NCBI GenBank assembly: GCA_963978895.1
Contig: OZ022240.1
Span: 4,196,211 to 4,260,210, forward strand
Direction of reading: 5' to 3'
Source of the DNA: Erpobdella octoculata
Lineage: Eukaryota > Annelida > Clitellata > Hirudinida > Erpobdellidae
Length of the DNA: 64,000 nt
This document shows positions 23,424-35,437 of the stretch, piece by piece (position 1 is the stretch's first letter; each line of letters begins with the position of its first letter). The notes beneath the pieces are model-generated. The model was not told the origin of the DNA. It made no database searches and was given only the letters and a program-made list of their open reading frames with translations. The translations under genes were made by a program, and so were the position numbers.

Positions 23424-26400
23424 CAGCGTATTGGCTTTGGCCGTAAGCGTCGATATCGATTTATCAAGCTATCGACAAATTCTCGTGACCACAAGAAGAT
23501 AAGGTTGAGTCGTCAAGAAAACTCTTCTGAAGACACTTTCAGGTAAAGGTTTGATTTTTCTAAAACTAAATTGTTAAGGCCCCCTTGTGTGTTTTTTTAA
23601 CCAGCTACAAAACACTTGTCACACGGGAATGGAGAATGATTAGTGAAAAACTTTGTTTAAATTTAAAGTATATTCACTTATTCATACAAGAAGAAACAGA
23701 CCAGCGGCCACTTTTATAGTGCTGGCAGCTTGCAGATTAGACTTGCACATGTGATGTTGATGGCAGCCCTGCACATTAATCGCTAGCTCCACAAAAGCAC
23801 AAAGGACTTTAACCCCCAACCGAAGTTGGTACTCATTTATCGACCACTAAAGGATGAAATGCTTAGTTGATGTGAGAGTTAGTTTCTTGCTCGAGGATAT
23901 TATAACATTATAAGGCCCTAACCTGGAATTGAGCCCGGGTACTCGGATATCCAAGCCGGTGTCTTAACCACTAGACCAACACATATCATGAACATGTGAC
24001 AACTGTTAAGGACTGTTGAAAAATGTTACTTCATATTTTTCCTCAATTTTGAATTTTGAATTTTAGTTTATTGTACATAGCTGCTTTGGTTTATGCTAGT
24101 TGTTTGTGGTATCTAAATATTTGAAATTATGACTGTCAATATCATAACAACCGTTGCAAAAATTGGTCAAAATTCTGTAATTTCATTAACGGGCAGCCTT
24201 TAGTCCAGAGAGTTGTGCTTAATAACTTTAAACGTTTTTTAAAGCTCACTTAGTTTACACCTGAGTGGAAGGAGCCGATAATTTTCCAAGGAATTTATTA
24301 AATTAAATTTGACAGAGAAAAGAAACTCTCGCGAGACTCCAGAAGAGTGAAAAAACAGGTCGAAAGAAAGAAGAAAGGTAAAGCTGTCGCAGACGGAAAA
24401 GTTCCGAGCACGGTTGAGTTTGGCCTTCGACGAATTTTAATTTTTAATATTTCTATGGTTTTATTTAATCTATTCTTCATTGTGATTTTTGCTATTGGTA
24501 AAAAATGTATCTTGCTTAACCGAGCTTAGCTCATTGTTCTTTTTATATGAATATTCATTTAATGATCAGAGGAGTCAAGCTGGAGCGAAGTATGAGAAGG
24601 TGAAGGTCAGATCCGATCGGGTCCTGAAAAGGAAGAGACGTAAAAGCGACAGTTCTGATGATGATGACGATGATCGGGTTAGGGCGAGGAAGAAGATTAA
24701 AGAAGATTTTGATGACGATATGGAAAAGGATGGCACTGATCATGGAAAGGGTAGCTCTGATCAAGATGAGAGTATCGATGATAAAGCAGAAAGTACTGAC
24801 GATGAAAGAGAAAGTACTGATAATGAAAAAGAAAGTACTGATGATGAAAAAGAAAGTACTCTTGATAAAGAGGAAATTACTGATGGTGAAGAAGATATTC
24901 CATTTGATGATGAAGAGGAAGATGATGATGGGGATGATGAGATGGACAATGATGGAGGTAATTACAAATTACACGTGCACGATATTATATACGTATGAGT
25001 GTGTATTCCTTCAACCGTTGTGGATTGTTTTTTTGTTTCAGAAAAGAAAAGAAGGATGACAAACAGAAAAGCCAGGTGGTTTGTTTTTATCAATATTTTC
25101 TTTTAAAATCTTATTTTTGTGCAGCGAAAAAAACTCTTATCAGACTCCGTAAAAACGTAAAAACGGGTCGAAAGAAAGAAGAAAAGTAGAGCCATCTTTG
25201 ATACTAAACAATTTACATGTGTTTGCATGCATTATGTGTTTGCATTCAACCATGTTTCTTCCAGTCGCCAAACTGGTGTCGTTTTAACCGACCCAGAACG
25301 GTCAGAAATAGTGAGTGCGGTGCATCAAAAACATTTTCTTGTTATTTAAATATGGCGGTGGTGGCAAAGCGGTAAAGGGTTTGCCTGTCAGTTTATAGGT
25401 CGGCAGTTTGAATCTTACCGGCGTCACCATCGTGGCTCCCTTAAGTAAGGAGCTTACAGGCATAGCTCAGGTTGAGTGTCTCGCGGGTTTTAACTAACTC
25501 TTCTCACTAACCTAAAAAAAATATGGATATTCATATAGTGCTAAGAGAATCTAAATGGAAATTTATTGATTTTAGGTTGAGAAATTATAAATTAAAAAAA
25601 TGAGATGTTTTGAATTAGCTAAACAAATCCTATTTCTGAGAAGCTTACATTAAATGGTCAAGTTGTCTTCTCTCCTGTTCAGGTGTCTCTCTGAAATGCC
25701 AGATGCCAAACATCCGAAAGATTCTCAAAGAAGCAAAGTGTCAAAGAATTTAATGACTGATTTTGGAAATGTGAGTAAACTATTGGCGATATAAATATTC
25801 TACTAATTTAATTAGTGTAAACTGATTTTTTTTAGAAGGATTTGTTTTGTAATTATTAGTTTGTTTCACAGAATTAAGTGGTTTTATAAAGATATTACTT
25901 TTTAATGAAGAACCATACAATCAATGCAATCAATTCATTATCATAATGCACGGAAAATGTTGTAAAACTTGTGATGGATAAATGGTAGAGCTTTCTGTTC
26001 TCTATTGCTGGAGATACTGGGTTCACTATCATGCAATGATTTTGGAAATGAATTAGGTTTGTTCAGCTTTTACACCCACATGTATTTATCAAATAAGTAC
26101 CAATTCCTGCCAGGGCTTACTGAAGGTGACCACCTACCCGTGTATCTCCAGGGCCTGCCTTAGACAGTTTTGTGCTATAGGCAGGAAAAAAAATGCCGCC
26201 CCTACTAGGTTCACTTTTCTAAGAAAAATCTAAAATTTATATTTATTTTGAAGTATTATTATGAAAATATGAAAATGTGTGGGAATTTCATAATTTTATT
26301 AATTCTTCACAAAATTTGGTTGATTTCAAGAAATATATGCTTTCCTAGCTTTTGCAGAAGCAAACTTCTGAATGATTTCAGTCATATCCAACTCTTCTGC

Positions 26401-29400
26401 AATCTTACTCTCTATAGATATGATAGCTAAACCAACCCAACAATCCTGAGACATGGTAGAACGAAGATATGTTTTAATGAGTTTGAGCTTCGAGAAGCTT
26501 CTCTCAGCACTCGCCACTGTTATTGGGAGTGTAAGCAAAATTCGCAGTGCCACGTACACATTTGGGAAAAGAGCAACCAAGCCCATTGCACATAGATAGT
26601 CTAATATAACTTTTGGACTTGATTTTTCATTAATTCTTCTTGCTAAAGCAAATACCTCATTGCATAGTTCTGTTGCATGAATGTCTGCTGAATATTCGTT
26701 TTCAGATGTTAAAGCTGATTGAAGGTCCATGCAATATTTGGAAACTTTTTTTATAGAGTTTCTCCAAGTTTTTAATGTCATACAAAAACCCGAATAAGTC
26801 ACTGCAAGATCTCAACTGTATAAATCGATCATTAACTGATTGAATTGCGTTATCCAATATCTGGTTGAAAAAATTAACTCTAAAATTCTTTTCTGGATCA
26901 AGAATTGGGTCGTCTGGAGCTTCATAGTAAATTGTTTTTTTCTTCGTCGAGATCGTATCTGTATTTCCTTAGGGAAACTGCACTCAATACCTAGTTCTTC
27001 AGCCAAAGTTTTAGCTGTTGTAATTGCTCTTTCTTGAAATATTTTGCTAGATTTATTGATCTCAAATAAAATATCATACCAAATCACTATTGAACAAACA
27101 AAATTGAAATCGAGCATTTTTTGTGCAATTCCCTTAGCTTCAGCACGTGACTGGGTTCCATGTAGCCCAGTGAGTGAAACGTCATCAGTAATTGAAACGA
27201 GTGCGTCATAAAATAAACACAATAAGTGAACTTATTAGCACAAAGCACAACAAATACTTTTCATAACTTAAAAAATATTTGTAAATTAATAATATTATTT
27301 TTCAAAATTTTGCCGCCCCTGAAAAAAATGCCGCTGTAGGCAGCCGCCTACACAGCCTATACCTAAAGCCGGTACTGTGTATCACACGCACATCAGATAA
27401 ACACATGGAATCATAGTGGCATTGTACTATTTGAAATGACTTTAACATCATTTTTTTCACTTGTCCTTTCTGATTTGTGAAGCCATTTAATAGTAACAAC
27501 CACGTTTGTCCTTCCAGGCTGAATGCTCTAAAGTCGGTAGGCTGATGATGATGCCACCATAATCACCATACTTGAAATTTTTATAAATATAATGGACCCT
27601 CGATGCCAGGACCGCGTTATAGTGAAACTATGCATTTCTTAGTTATATTACGTATTTTTTTTGGGATCCATCGTCCAATCCGCGCTTTATCCACACGTGG
27701 TTTATCAAGGGTCAAGTGTATCAAGAGATTGTTTAAATCGGTCATTATGTTTTCTCAGGTGACTTTCTCATCCATTGGAGGTCTGAGCGTGCAGCTGGAG
27801 AAAGTTAAAGAGATGGTAATTCTTCCACTTCTGTACCCGGAGTACTTCAAGAAAATCGGCATCGACTGCCCTAAGGGTGTACTTTTTCACGGTCCACCCG
27901 GTTTGTTGAGCTGATGAAAATATTTCGTAGATGGATTTTTGTTTTTTTTTAATTAGAAAGTGATTTTTTCTTGGGATTGGTCAGGTACAAATTTAAATAT
28001 TTAATGTTGATGTAGTGTTAAATCATCTTTGATAACTTGCAGGTTAAATGCAATTTTATGAATCTACCAGTTTTACCATTCAACTCTAATTCAGAGTAGA
28101 GTAATGGAACCATTCTAAAATTAATTAAAACTAACTTTGTTTTTGCTGATGGCCAATTGAATAAGAAGTATTAATCATTTAATACTTTAATAAATTATTT
28201 GATCAATCAATCAGTTTTATATCTGCCAATCAATGAGCAGCTTGGATCAATGATCAGTTTCAAAGTGTTTTTGCATTTCAAATTAGTATTCAATTGGTAT
28301 TCTCCTGTTGATTGAATTTCTCAACTTAAATATTTCAGGAACTGGAAAAACCTTAGTAGCAAGAGCACTGGCAAATGAATACAGCCATGGAGACGTGAAG
28401 GTTTCGTTCTTGACAATGAGAACAGTCGACTGCCTGAGCAAATGGTTCGGCGAGTCGGAAAAACGTCTCCAACGACTTTTCGACGAGGTTACTTACTTAC
28501 TTACTATAATAGATTAAGAGTTCTTACCAGGAATGTGTACCTGCTGAGAGCAAACCTGATTGGTTACTGCCAGATGGCTGCCCAGATTTGGTCGAATACT
28601 GGACTAAACGCGATATCTCGTTCGTTCCTAGTGTTCACTAGGTAATTTGTTGTCGGAAAATTATTGTGAAACATTATTTTAGTTTTTTGACATTCGTTCT
28701 ATTTTTTTAAAATTTAATTTTTTTTCATTTGATTAAAAAAAATATATAATAATCATTAATCGAGTAATGTTTTCCCAAATGTGCATGCTTCGTCCAGGCG
28801 TACGAAAAGAGGCCTTCAATAATTTTCTTTGACGAATTCGACGGACTGGCGCCATCCAGGAGGGAGAACATGGAGCAGTGTCACAATTCCATCGTCACGA
28901 CCCTTCTGTCGCTCATGGACGGGTTGAACGATCGGAGAGAAGTCATTTTGATCGCGTCGACCAATAAAATCGATTTGATCGATCCTGCCTTCAGGAGACC
29001 TGGAAGGTTCGACAGGGAACTTTTCTTTCCGCTCCCCTCTCATCTAGTAAGCTGTTGACCATTCTTAAGATGCTGTTATTGTTTGAAGCTTTTATAATTA
29101 AGCCACTGCTGAGCCCATAACGTATTTAATTATTTATATCTACTAATTAGTAATTTAATTATTTGTTATTTTATTCATTTGGTATATCATATTAAGAATG
29201 TTAACTTGAAATTAGTTTTTTTAGTGTTTTCTCTCATTTAGGAAAGAATTGAAATTCTAAAGATTTTCACAAAAAATTGGAGACCAAAAGTCCCCGTGGC
29301 TGTGATCAGCGAAGTTGCCGCTGACACTGTCGGTCGGTTGGTTTTCAGTTTAAAGAAAGTATTTATATCGTTGTGCAATAAATTTTAAGTCTCAATCTTG

Positions 29401-32400
29401 ATAAGTCAGTTTGTTTCAAATTATCATAATTTATTCAAATATATAAATGGCAAGATAGTAATAATGACGATGATGTCCTAAAATTTTGTCTGACATTGTT
29501 TTTTCTTTATTTTATTTTAAGATTATTGTTAACAGGCTCAGATGCGGAAGTAAAAAAAGTAAAAATTGATTTATTATTATTTTTATTATACTTTAAATTA
29601 TTTATATTTTCAGGCTACAGCGGAGCTGACCTGAAATCCTTATGCACGGAAGCATCCTTGATCGCTCTGAGACAAAAATTTCCTCAGATATTTACGAGCA
29701 ATCGCAGACTGGATGTTGATTTCAGCGCTCTGAACGTCACTTCTTGCCATTTTGCGGATGCACTGAGCAAGGTCGTCACCTCTTCGCAAAGGTCGGCGAA
29801 CCGTCGTTCTATTTCGAAGCCCCTGTCTCGTCTCGTCAGACCCCTTCTCTCGAGAAAACTTGAATTCATAAAGTTATTGCTAGACAGAAACTTTCCAGCT
29901 GATCGTTATCAGTTGACAACGTCTGCATCTGGGAGAGGTCTGTATTTTTTTACAATCTTGTAATAGTTTCTTAGTTTTTGCGTGCTTTTATTAAGTTTCG
30001 CTTGTCCGGATGTCCATGGGATGTCCGCAGACGTTTAGAAGCTCTGTATTTTTGCAATTTTGCAATAGTTTCTTAGTTTTTTTAGGTGAGTTTCCAATAA
30101 AAATGCATTAAATAAATAAATTTTAAACTAACTAATTGAAAATTTAAAAAAATCCATTGTTTATAGTATATTTATAATTGCTAGAACCTTTGGAATTTCT
30201 TTAAGATGTAAATGAAATTATTGACCATTTTAGTTTCTTGTTGTTTAAATGTGCGATGTTTTCAGAAGATTTCACGAACATTCTCAACAAATGTGGTGAC
30301 AGCAGGTTTATATTTCTTCCTTTTATTAATTTAATAAAGTTAATTATTAATTTTTTTTATTTAATTTTGTGAGATATTTCAGCAATTTCTGAAATAATAC
30401 TTTTCTGTTGTTTTTTTTCTTTCTAACTTCAGCTTTTCCTTCTTCCGGCCTTTCGTCCATCGTTCCAATTGTTTGATTTTCGGCAAGCCTGGATCCGGTC
30501 ATTCCGTCTTCGTCCTTCCGGCTGTTCTTCGCGCGTTCGAAAACTTGCCGATCCACGTGATCGATCTTTCTTTGGTTTCATCGAGTGCTTACAAGTCTTT
30601 AGAAGAGTCCGTCGTTCATGTTGGTTTTTATTTAGGTCACTTTCTTGTCTGTTTGTTTGTTTATTTGTTTGTTTGTTTGTTTGTTTGATTGTTTTCTATT
30701 TGAGTTCTTTTTAAATTATTGATTCAATTTTCATTGACCAGCTCTGGATTCAAGTAAATTTAACATTTCAAATTTATTTTATTATTTTAATGTCAAATTA
30801 TTTTTTTAATGTGGTTTTTTATATTATTTTTATTGAATATAACCAGTTTCCTGATATTATATTTTTTCCATTTTTGTCTAAAACTATTGTAAAGTTTTTA
30901 AACGCAGTCTATTTTTCGAATATAATGTATTTTTTTATATGTCAACATTTTCCTGGCAAGTAATGAGAATGTTCCCATGTTTTTGAAAACTTAAATCAGC
31001 AACTCTAGCTGAATTCTAACTGCTGACTTACGAGAGACGTTGGAGTCTTTGGTTCTAATGCCGCCACCTTCAATATTTTAACAGTATTGTATTTGGATGT
31101 TGTCCTATAAACATGCAAGTTCCATCGAGCAATTAACAGCAAGGAGTCTGTCTGGCTATTTTATTTTTGATGTTTTAAAAGGTGCTCTTCTTTCCAGGTG
31201 ATCGAAAAATGTCAACAGCAACTTCCATCTGTTCTCTGCATAATGGACTTGGATGAATTGTGTCGGATCAATCCGTTCGCTCAAGTCATCTCGACCGTCC
31301 TTAAGAAACTTGATTCAACTCTGCCCATCTTGGTCCTGGCTTCGTGTACCATTGAAGATAATGATGATATTTTCAATGAGGTTTTCATTTTTAATTTTGA
31401 TTATTTTTTTTTTTTATTCATTTTATTTTATTTTTATCTAATTTTAATATATATATATATACATAATTTTTTCATTTAATTGCTCACTTGATTTTTGATC
31501 GGATTTCAGTTTCGAGTTATTTCTTATTTATTGAATTTTAAAGTAAACCTTTAGCATGATGACATTAACTTGATGACGACTTTTGACTTTAGTGCTGTTA
31601 GTGAAAATTAAAGGATTTTCCAAGTTATATATAATTTATAAAGCTACTATTTAGTTTTAGCTTATCTCTTTATTTCATGTTAATTTGTATCCAAATTAAA
31701 AAAAGTTTGCAATTATTGTTTTTCTACCGACAATCATCGTAAAGAAGTAGACCATATATTTGTTTGTAATTATAATTACAATATTCATATTGTTAGGTTC
31801 AAAATATTATGATTAAAATAAAATATATATTATATATATATTCGCACGAACCAGATCAGTCCCCTGTTTGAAAACCACGTCGAAATCGAACCTCCGAACG
31901 ACATGGAGAAACGTCATTTCTTTTCTGACTTGCTCCAGAAAACCGTCCGCCATGGCTCGCCGATGAGCGATGATGAAAGTGAGGAAAAAGCTTTCTTGTT
32001 TAATTTGTTCTGTAATGAATTTATAATCAGAAAGTTCTTAAATATGTGTATAGTTTTTGAATACTAATAGGCAGAGATGTTGCGAGTACTTATGGTGCGA
32101 GTACGAGTACCATGGTATCGAGCACGAATACGAGTACTTGAAAAACGTACTCAAGCACGAGTATCCAGTACTACATCTCTGCTACTCAGTACTGAGAGGA
32201 AGTACGAGTACCAAGTACTACATCTCTGCTAATAGGTAGATTAAATTAATGGCTATATAGATATGATAGGTATATATAAAAAAAACTATGACAATTTAAT
32301 AGAGGCCAGAGAGGCCCTATGCTAACCCTTACAGGTTTTGTATACAATTCGTTTATCTTCTGCGTACCTGTATACATACTTATGCACCATTTGTACCCCC

Positions 32401-35363
32401 TATGTAACTAATTAAGCATACCCTATCATCTTGTTATACACAACCCTGTACATAATTCAGAAAGCTAAAAAACAAATTACTCTAATGGTTACATACCTAG
32501 TGGCACAGCAACAAGAATCAATTAAGACTTTTGAGAAACAAGAACAGTTGATGGCGCACTTGCACGAAGGTCTCCACAAGGTTTTATCTCTTCTACTCAA
32601 AGATACGAGATTCAGTAATATTTTGGCCATCCATGACGTAAGAATTTTATTTTGTTTTTTAAATTTAAATTATTTCATTTCAAAAAATTTTTAGTTGTAA
32701 ACATTCTTCTTTCAATCTTTTTATTATTAAAAGAATCGTGTTTTGCTCACATTACAGGAAGGTGTGACATTAATTAAAGAAAGAGTGGATGATGAAAGGT
32801 TGCTTTTGTTATTATCTATCATATAATTTTATTAATTGTATTTTATATTTTATTTATTTCTTATAAATATTATGGTTTTTTTTATTTATGGTGACAAATT
32901 TTGTTTATGTACTCTGTAATTTTGTTATTGTTAGCAGAGTGTGGAAGATCGATAATATCTTTCTTTACTGCTCAAAATATTCTATGCTAGTTTTAAATTT
33001 GACTTTTATTTCAACGCACCGTTCTTGTTCAAACGAGGGGCCTTGGTTTCCATCCATCATTATTATCAAGACCCATGGTTGTCACCTGATAGACTAACTA
33101 TAAATATATGTGTACGGAGAAGTCGCAAAAGTCACCATAAAATTATTAGATAAAATTTTCAACTAATAGCGACTTATTTCCGTCAAATCTTAAGTAAGCA
33201 GAAATATATAAAAGTAGATTGATAAGAATATTACAAAGTAAAAATAAAAAGAACTCAAAACTTCATCTTTATTTATTTTATTTTATTTTATTGAACAACC
33301 ATTAGCATAACAAACATGGTTTATCCAAAAAAGGACACAATCTCATCTATAGAATGGCTTCTATTAACAAAAAATAAAATAGAATTTGAAACATTAATTT
33401 TGAGAACAAACAAAAATACTAAAATAAGTTTTTTTTTAATAAAAATATTGATCAACAAGGTTTCCTGATCGCAAATTATGACGGTCTACGGGTAGGCAAA
33501 AGAGCGTCGAGATAAACAATGATCGAGACAACTGTGGCAAAAATATATAAACGTAAATTTTTAGCGGCTCCGTTTCAGAAAGCTCGACCCAAAAAAGGTC
33601 AGAGAGTTGACGGAGGTCGAGATAATTCGGTTTGACTGTATTTTCGATTGTAACGTTTCCATGTGCAATTTTTAATGTTTCCTCTTAGCTACCAATCTTC
33701 AAGAGAGTTTCTCACTGAAATCGACTTTATTGCTGATGACTACCACATGCAGAACTTACAGCCTGGCAGAATTGGTTAGTTTTCATTCGACTGTTCTCGG
33801 AGGTTTTTGGGGATTTTGGATGTTCATCGCCGTTAAGAATCAGTTTTGATAAAAATTCAGTTTTCAACTATAGATAGTTACGTTTTACAAACTAAAGTAA
33901 TATGCAAATGATGCATCTGTTAGCTGGTGACAAGAGAGGTCGGGCATTGGAACTGAAGAAAGCAGCCAAAATGTTCGTCGATGTTATCCTCGGGAAAGAT
34001 GCACTGGTGACAGGCTGTGAATCAACTTCGTCAACAGCAGTGTTGGGTAAGTATTTCAAATACATTTTATTGGAAATACATATTTAAAAGTATTTTTCTA
34101 TTTTCATTTGTTTATTTTTTTTGCTAAAATTGTACTCGTGATGCGTGTTAATGATTTATCAGTATCAAGTGTTGCAAAAAGTATTTTAGTATATTTGCAG
34201 CAAAATACTTTAATGTATTTTGTTTTTTGAAAAACATTCAAATATACGTATAGTATTTACTGCAATATTTGTATTTTGTATTTGAAATACTTACCCAACA
34301 CTAGTCAACAGCAGGTTTGTTTTAAACAATATTTTATCATCCGGGATGACTCAGTCAGAAGTGCGTTAATTAATTTTTAAGAATATTTTGTTGAATTGTA
34401 ATTTAAAATTAAGAATTTGATTTCAGTGGCATTATTTTTTGGTTATTTAACATTTCAGTAACCAAAAAAGTTTGTCCTTCAAAACGCTTCCGAAGAATAA
34501 AGGAGATTGGCTCAGACGATGATGATGATGATGAAAATGCTAATGCCAGTGTCAGGGGCACAAGTGAAACCGATTTCCAGACTCAACATGCATCTGACAT
34601 TAACGATGTCAATCAAGCGTCAGACAACCTTGCCGGACAAGCACCCGATATTAACATTGCTGAACAACCATCTGATATTAACATGGCTGAACATCCATCT
34701 GATATAAACATTGCTGAACAAACATCTGATATTAACATGGCTGAACATCCATCTGATATAAACATTGCTGAACAAGCATCTGATATTAACATTGCTGGAC
34801 AGCCATCTGCTATTAACATTGCTGATCAAGAGTCAAACTCTAACCTTGCTGGACAAACATCAGACACTAATCTTGCTAGACAAACATCAGACACTAATCT
34901 TGCCCATCAAACATCAGACGTTAATCTTGAACTGGTGGAAGAGCTGCTGTGGCAGATATGTCAGATGACAGCCGGATTTGGAGTAGAAAGATTGGTCAAG
35001 ATCTACATTAAAATGGCCAATGAAGTTTTCCACAAAGCGAACGAAGACAATTCCACTTTCTTTACGGTTAGCTGTTTCTACATTGAATTAGTTTAACATA
35101 TTTCAACATGTATTATTGATTTGTACAAATTGCTATATTCGTGGTCAGCTAGAATGCATGGTGGGGGTTATTCATATTTTACTATTTTAATAACAGCTTT
35201 ATTCTTACTATTTCTTTCAATTATTTTCAATGAAAATGTGTCCCGGCCCCCTGCGTAGATGTTGTACCTCATCCTAACAATTGATTGCTTCTAAAATATA
35301 TTTTTTTTTTTTGTAAAACAGGATCTTCCGAGCATCATAGCTTCTTGCTGTGCCTCAACCTGA
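23424..35363 (+). CDS. ATAD2-like AAA+ ATPase with bromodomain-like region (19 exons traced, N-terminus incomplete)
   Basis: Exons: 23424-23542, 24572-24957, 25042-25075, 25683-25770, 27759-27900, 28339-28487, 28798-29046, 29242-29332, 29614-29937, 30266-30305, 30433-30619, 31198-31380, 31855-31978, 32465-32637, 32758-32798, 33689-33774, 33924-34046, 34459-35066, 35322-35363. Phases agree throughout, giving about 1,062 residues. Order of domains: basic then acidic Asp/Glu-rich N-terminus; first AAA module with Walker A GPPGTGKT (split by an intron after GPPG), Walker B IIFFDEFDGLAP and RRPGRFDRE; a second, degenerate AAA module (GKPGSGHS); a divergent bromodomain-like helix set (REFLTEIDF, MQN); an Asp/Asn-rich nine-residue repeat; and the conserved ATAD2 C-terminal helices. 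ATAD2 proteins are nuclear chromatin-bound ATPases reading acetylated histones. The first exon is the least certain, no start Met was found, and the donors at 29333 and 30620 are weak. Confidence 0.85.
23785..23995 (-). mobile_element. tRNA-derived SINE
   Basis: Read on the minus strand it begins GTTGGTCTAGTGGTTAAGAC (A-box like) and has GGGCTCAATTCC (B-box like) about 35 bases on, then a non-tRNA body. This is the layout of a tRNA-derived SINE. It lies in the intron after the first traced ATAD2-like exon. Confidence 0.55.
24316..24377 (+). other. Exon-like segment skipped by the phase chain, duplicated at 25125-25186
   Basis: Bounded by TTGACAG and a GTAAAG donor, this segment looks like an exon encoding a Lys/Arg-rich peptide, but including it breaks the frame of the next exon. 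It shares GGTCGAAAGAAAGAAGAAA and flanking sequence with 25125-25186, where in-frame stops occur. It may be an alternative or decayed duplicated exon. Confidence 0.35.
25125..25186 (+). other. Duplicate of exon-like segment 24316-24377
   Basis: Preceded by a good acceptor (TTTGTGCAG) but interrupted by stops in the frame demanded by the upstream exon. The phases of the exons at 25042-25075 and 25683-25770 join without it. Confidence 0.35.
25355..25515 (+). mobile_element. tRNA-like SINE
   Basis: GGCAAAGCGGTAAAGGG (A-box like) is followed by GGCAGTTTGAATCTTACC (B-box like), a short body and an A-rich end near 25512-25522. Located in an intron of the ATAD2-like gene. A related but more decayed unit is at 62685-62760. 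Confidence 0.5.
26326..26802 (-). pseudogene. hAT transposase C-terminal dimerisation region
   Basis: The frame encodes about 158 residues and ends in the hAT C-terminal dimerisation signature (ASAERSFSKLK, LRSTM, then a helix with AIISIESKIAEEL). This is typical of ZMYM1/hAT-like domesticated and mobile transposases. It has no own promoter, lies inside the TIR-bounded element and is antisense to the host gene. Not expected to be functional. Confidence 0.8.
26812..27222 (-). pseudogene. hAT transposase middle fragment, frameshifted
   Basis: About 136 residues, including TGLHGTQSRAEAKGIAQKM and a following segment on SKIFQERAITTAKTLAEELG, match the layout of the region upstream of the dimerisation domain in ZMYM1-like hAT proteins. 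It is out of frame with the C-terminal piece at 26326-26802 and lacks the N-terminal half of a full transposase. Confidence 0.65.
30645..30692. repeat. (GTTT)n microsatellite
   Basis: Short GTTT array just downstream of an ATAD2-like exon donor. Confidence 0.85.
32072..32228. mobile_element. hAT-type MITE, 157 bp, perfect 8-bp target duplication
   Basis: Ends CAGAGATGT and its inverted copy ACATCTCTG are flanked by identical CTAATAGG at 32064-32071 and 32229-32236. The interior is built of GAGTAC/GTACTC words in both orientations. No coding capacity. Intronic in the ATAD2-like gene. Confidence 0.85.
33470..33645. mobile_element. Possible pogo/Tigger-type fragment
   Basis: The right end reads GAGATAATTCGGTTTGACTG followed by TA, like a pogo-family terminal repeat with TA target. 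The left end is degraded and I could not pair it convincingly. Confidence 0.3.
34038..34303. mobile_element. hAT-type MITE at an exon edge, donating a splice donor
   Basis: The left end CAGTGTTGGGTAAGTATTTC and the right end (its inverted copy, starting TAGTGTTGGG when read from the right) bound a 266-bp element. It is flanked by identical 8-bp GTCAACAG at 34030-34037 and 34304-34311. The exon 33924-34046 reads through the left duplication into the terminal repeat and ends at TTGG|GTAAGT, which lies inside the element. The likely ancestral donor, GCAG|GTTTGT, survives right after the right duplication at 34315. Confidence 0.85.
34586..34930 (+). repeat. Coding 27-bp minisatellite in the ATAD2-like last large exon
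   Basis: About 13 in-frame copies of a nine-residue unit (SDINIAEQP, SDINMAEHP, SDTNLARQT and variants). The repeat lies between a poly-Asp patch and the conserved C-terminal helices. No frame disruption occurs, consistent with being translated. Confidence 0.9.
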
Positions 35364-35437
35364 GAACGGTTCTCTACGTTCGACCCACATAATCATTTAA
35401 GGTTTTCTCGAGTTTTCTTTTGAGTGACGTTTACTGC

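Larger units (their letters stand above)
26149..27377 (-). mobile_element. Decayed hAT transposon (ZMYM1-like transposase) in an ATAD2-like intron
   Basis: The element is bounded by CAGGGCCTGCCTTAGAC on the left and by the inverted, imperfect end that reads CAGTACCGGCTTTAGG from the right. It is flanked by near-identical 8-bp target duplications (TGTATCTC at 26141-26148, TGTATCAC at 27378-27385). Inside the ends, GCCGCCCC words are also inverted. Two minus-strand frames (27222-26812 and 26802-26326) together give the C-terminal half of a hAT transposase, including the dimerisation hallmark TVASAERSFSKLKLIKTYL. The frames are offset, so a frameshift separates them, and the N-terminal zinc-finger part is missing. 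Confidence 0.85.

Noticed and set aside
27590..27720. GACCGCGTTATAGTGAAACT to CCGCGCTTTATCC, considered as a Tc1/pogo-type MITE
   Set aside because: I could not find paired ends or a TA duplication around it.
34613..34829. Minus-strand 68-69-codon frames opposite the nine-residue repeat
   Set aside because: Shadows of the coding minisatellite of the ATAD2-like gene.
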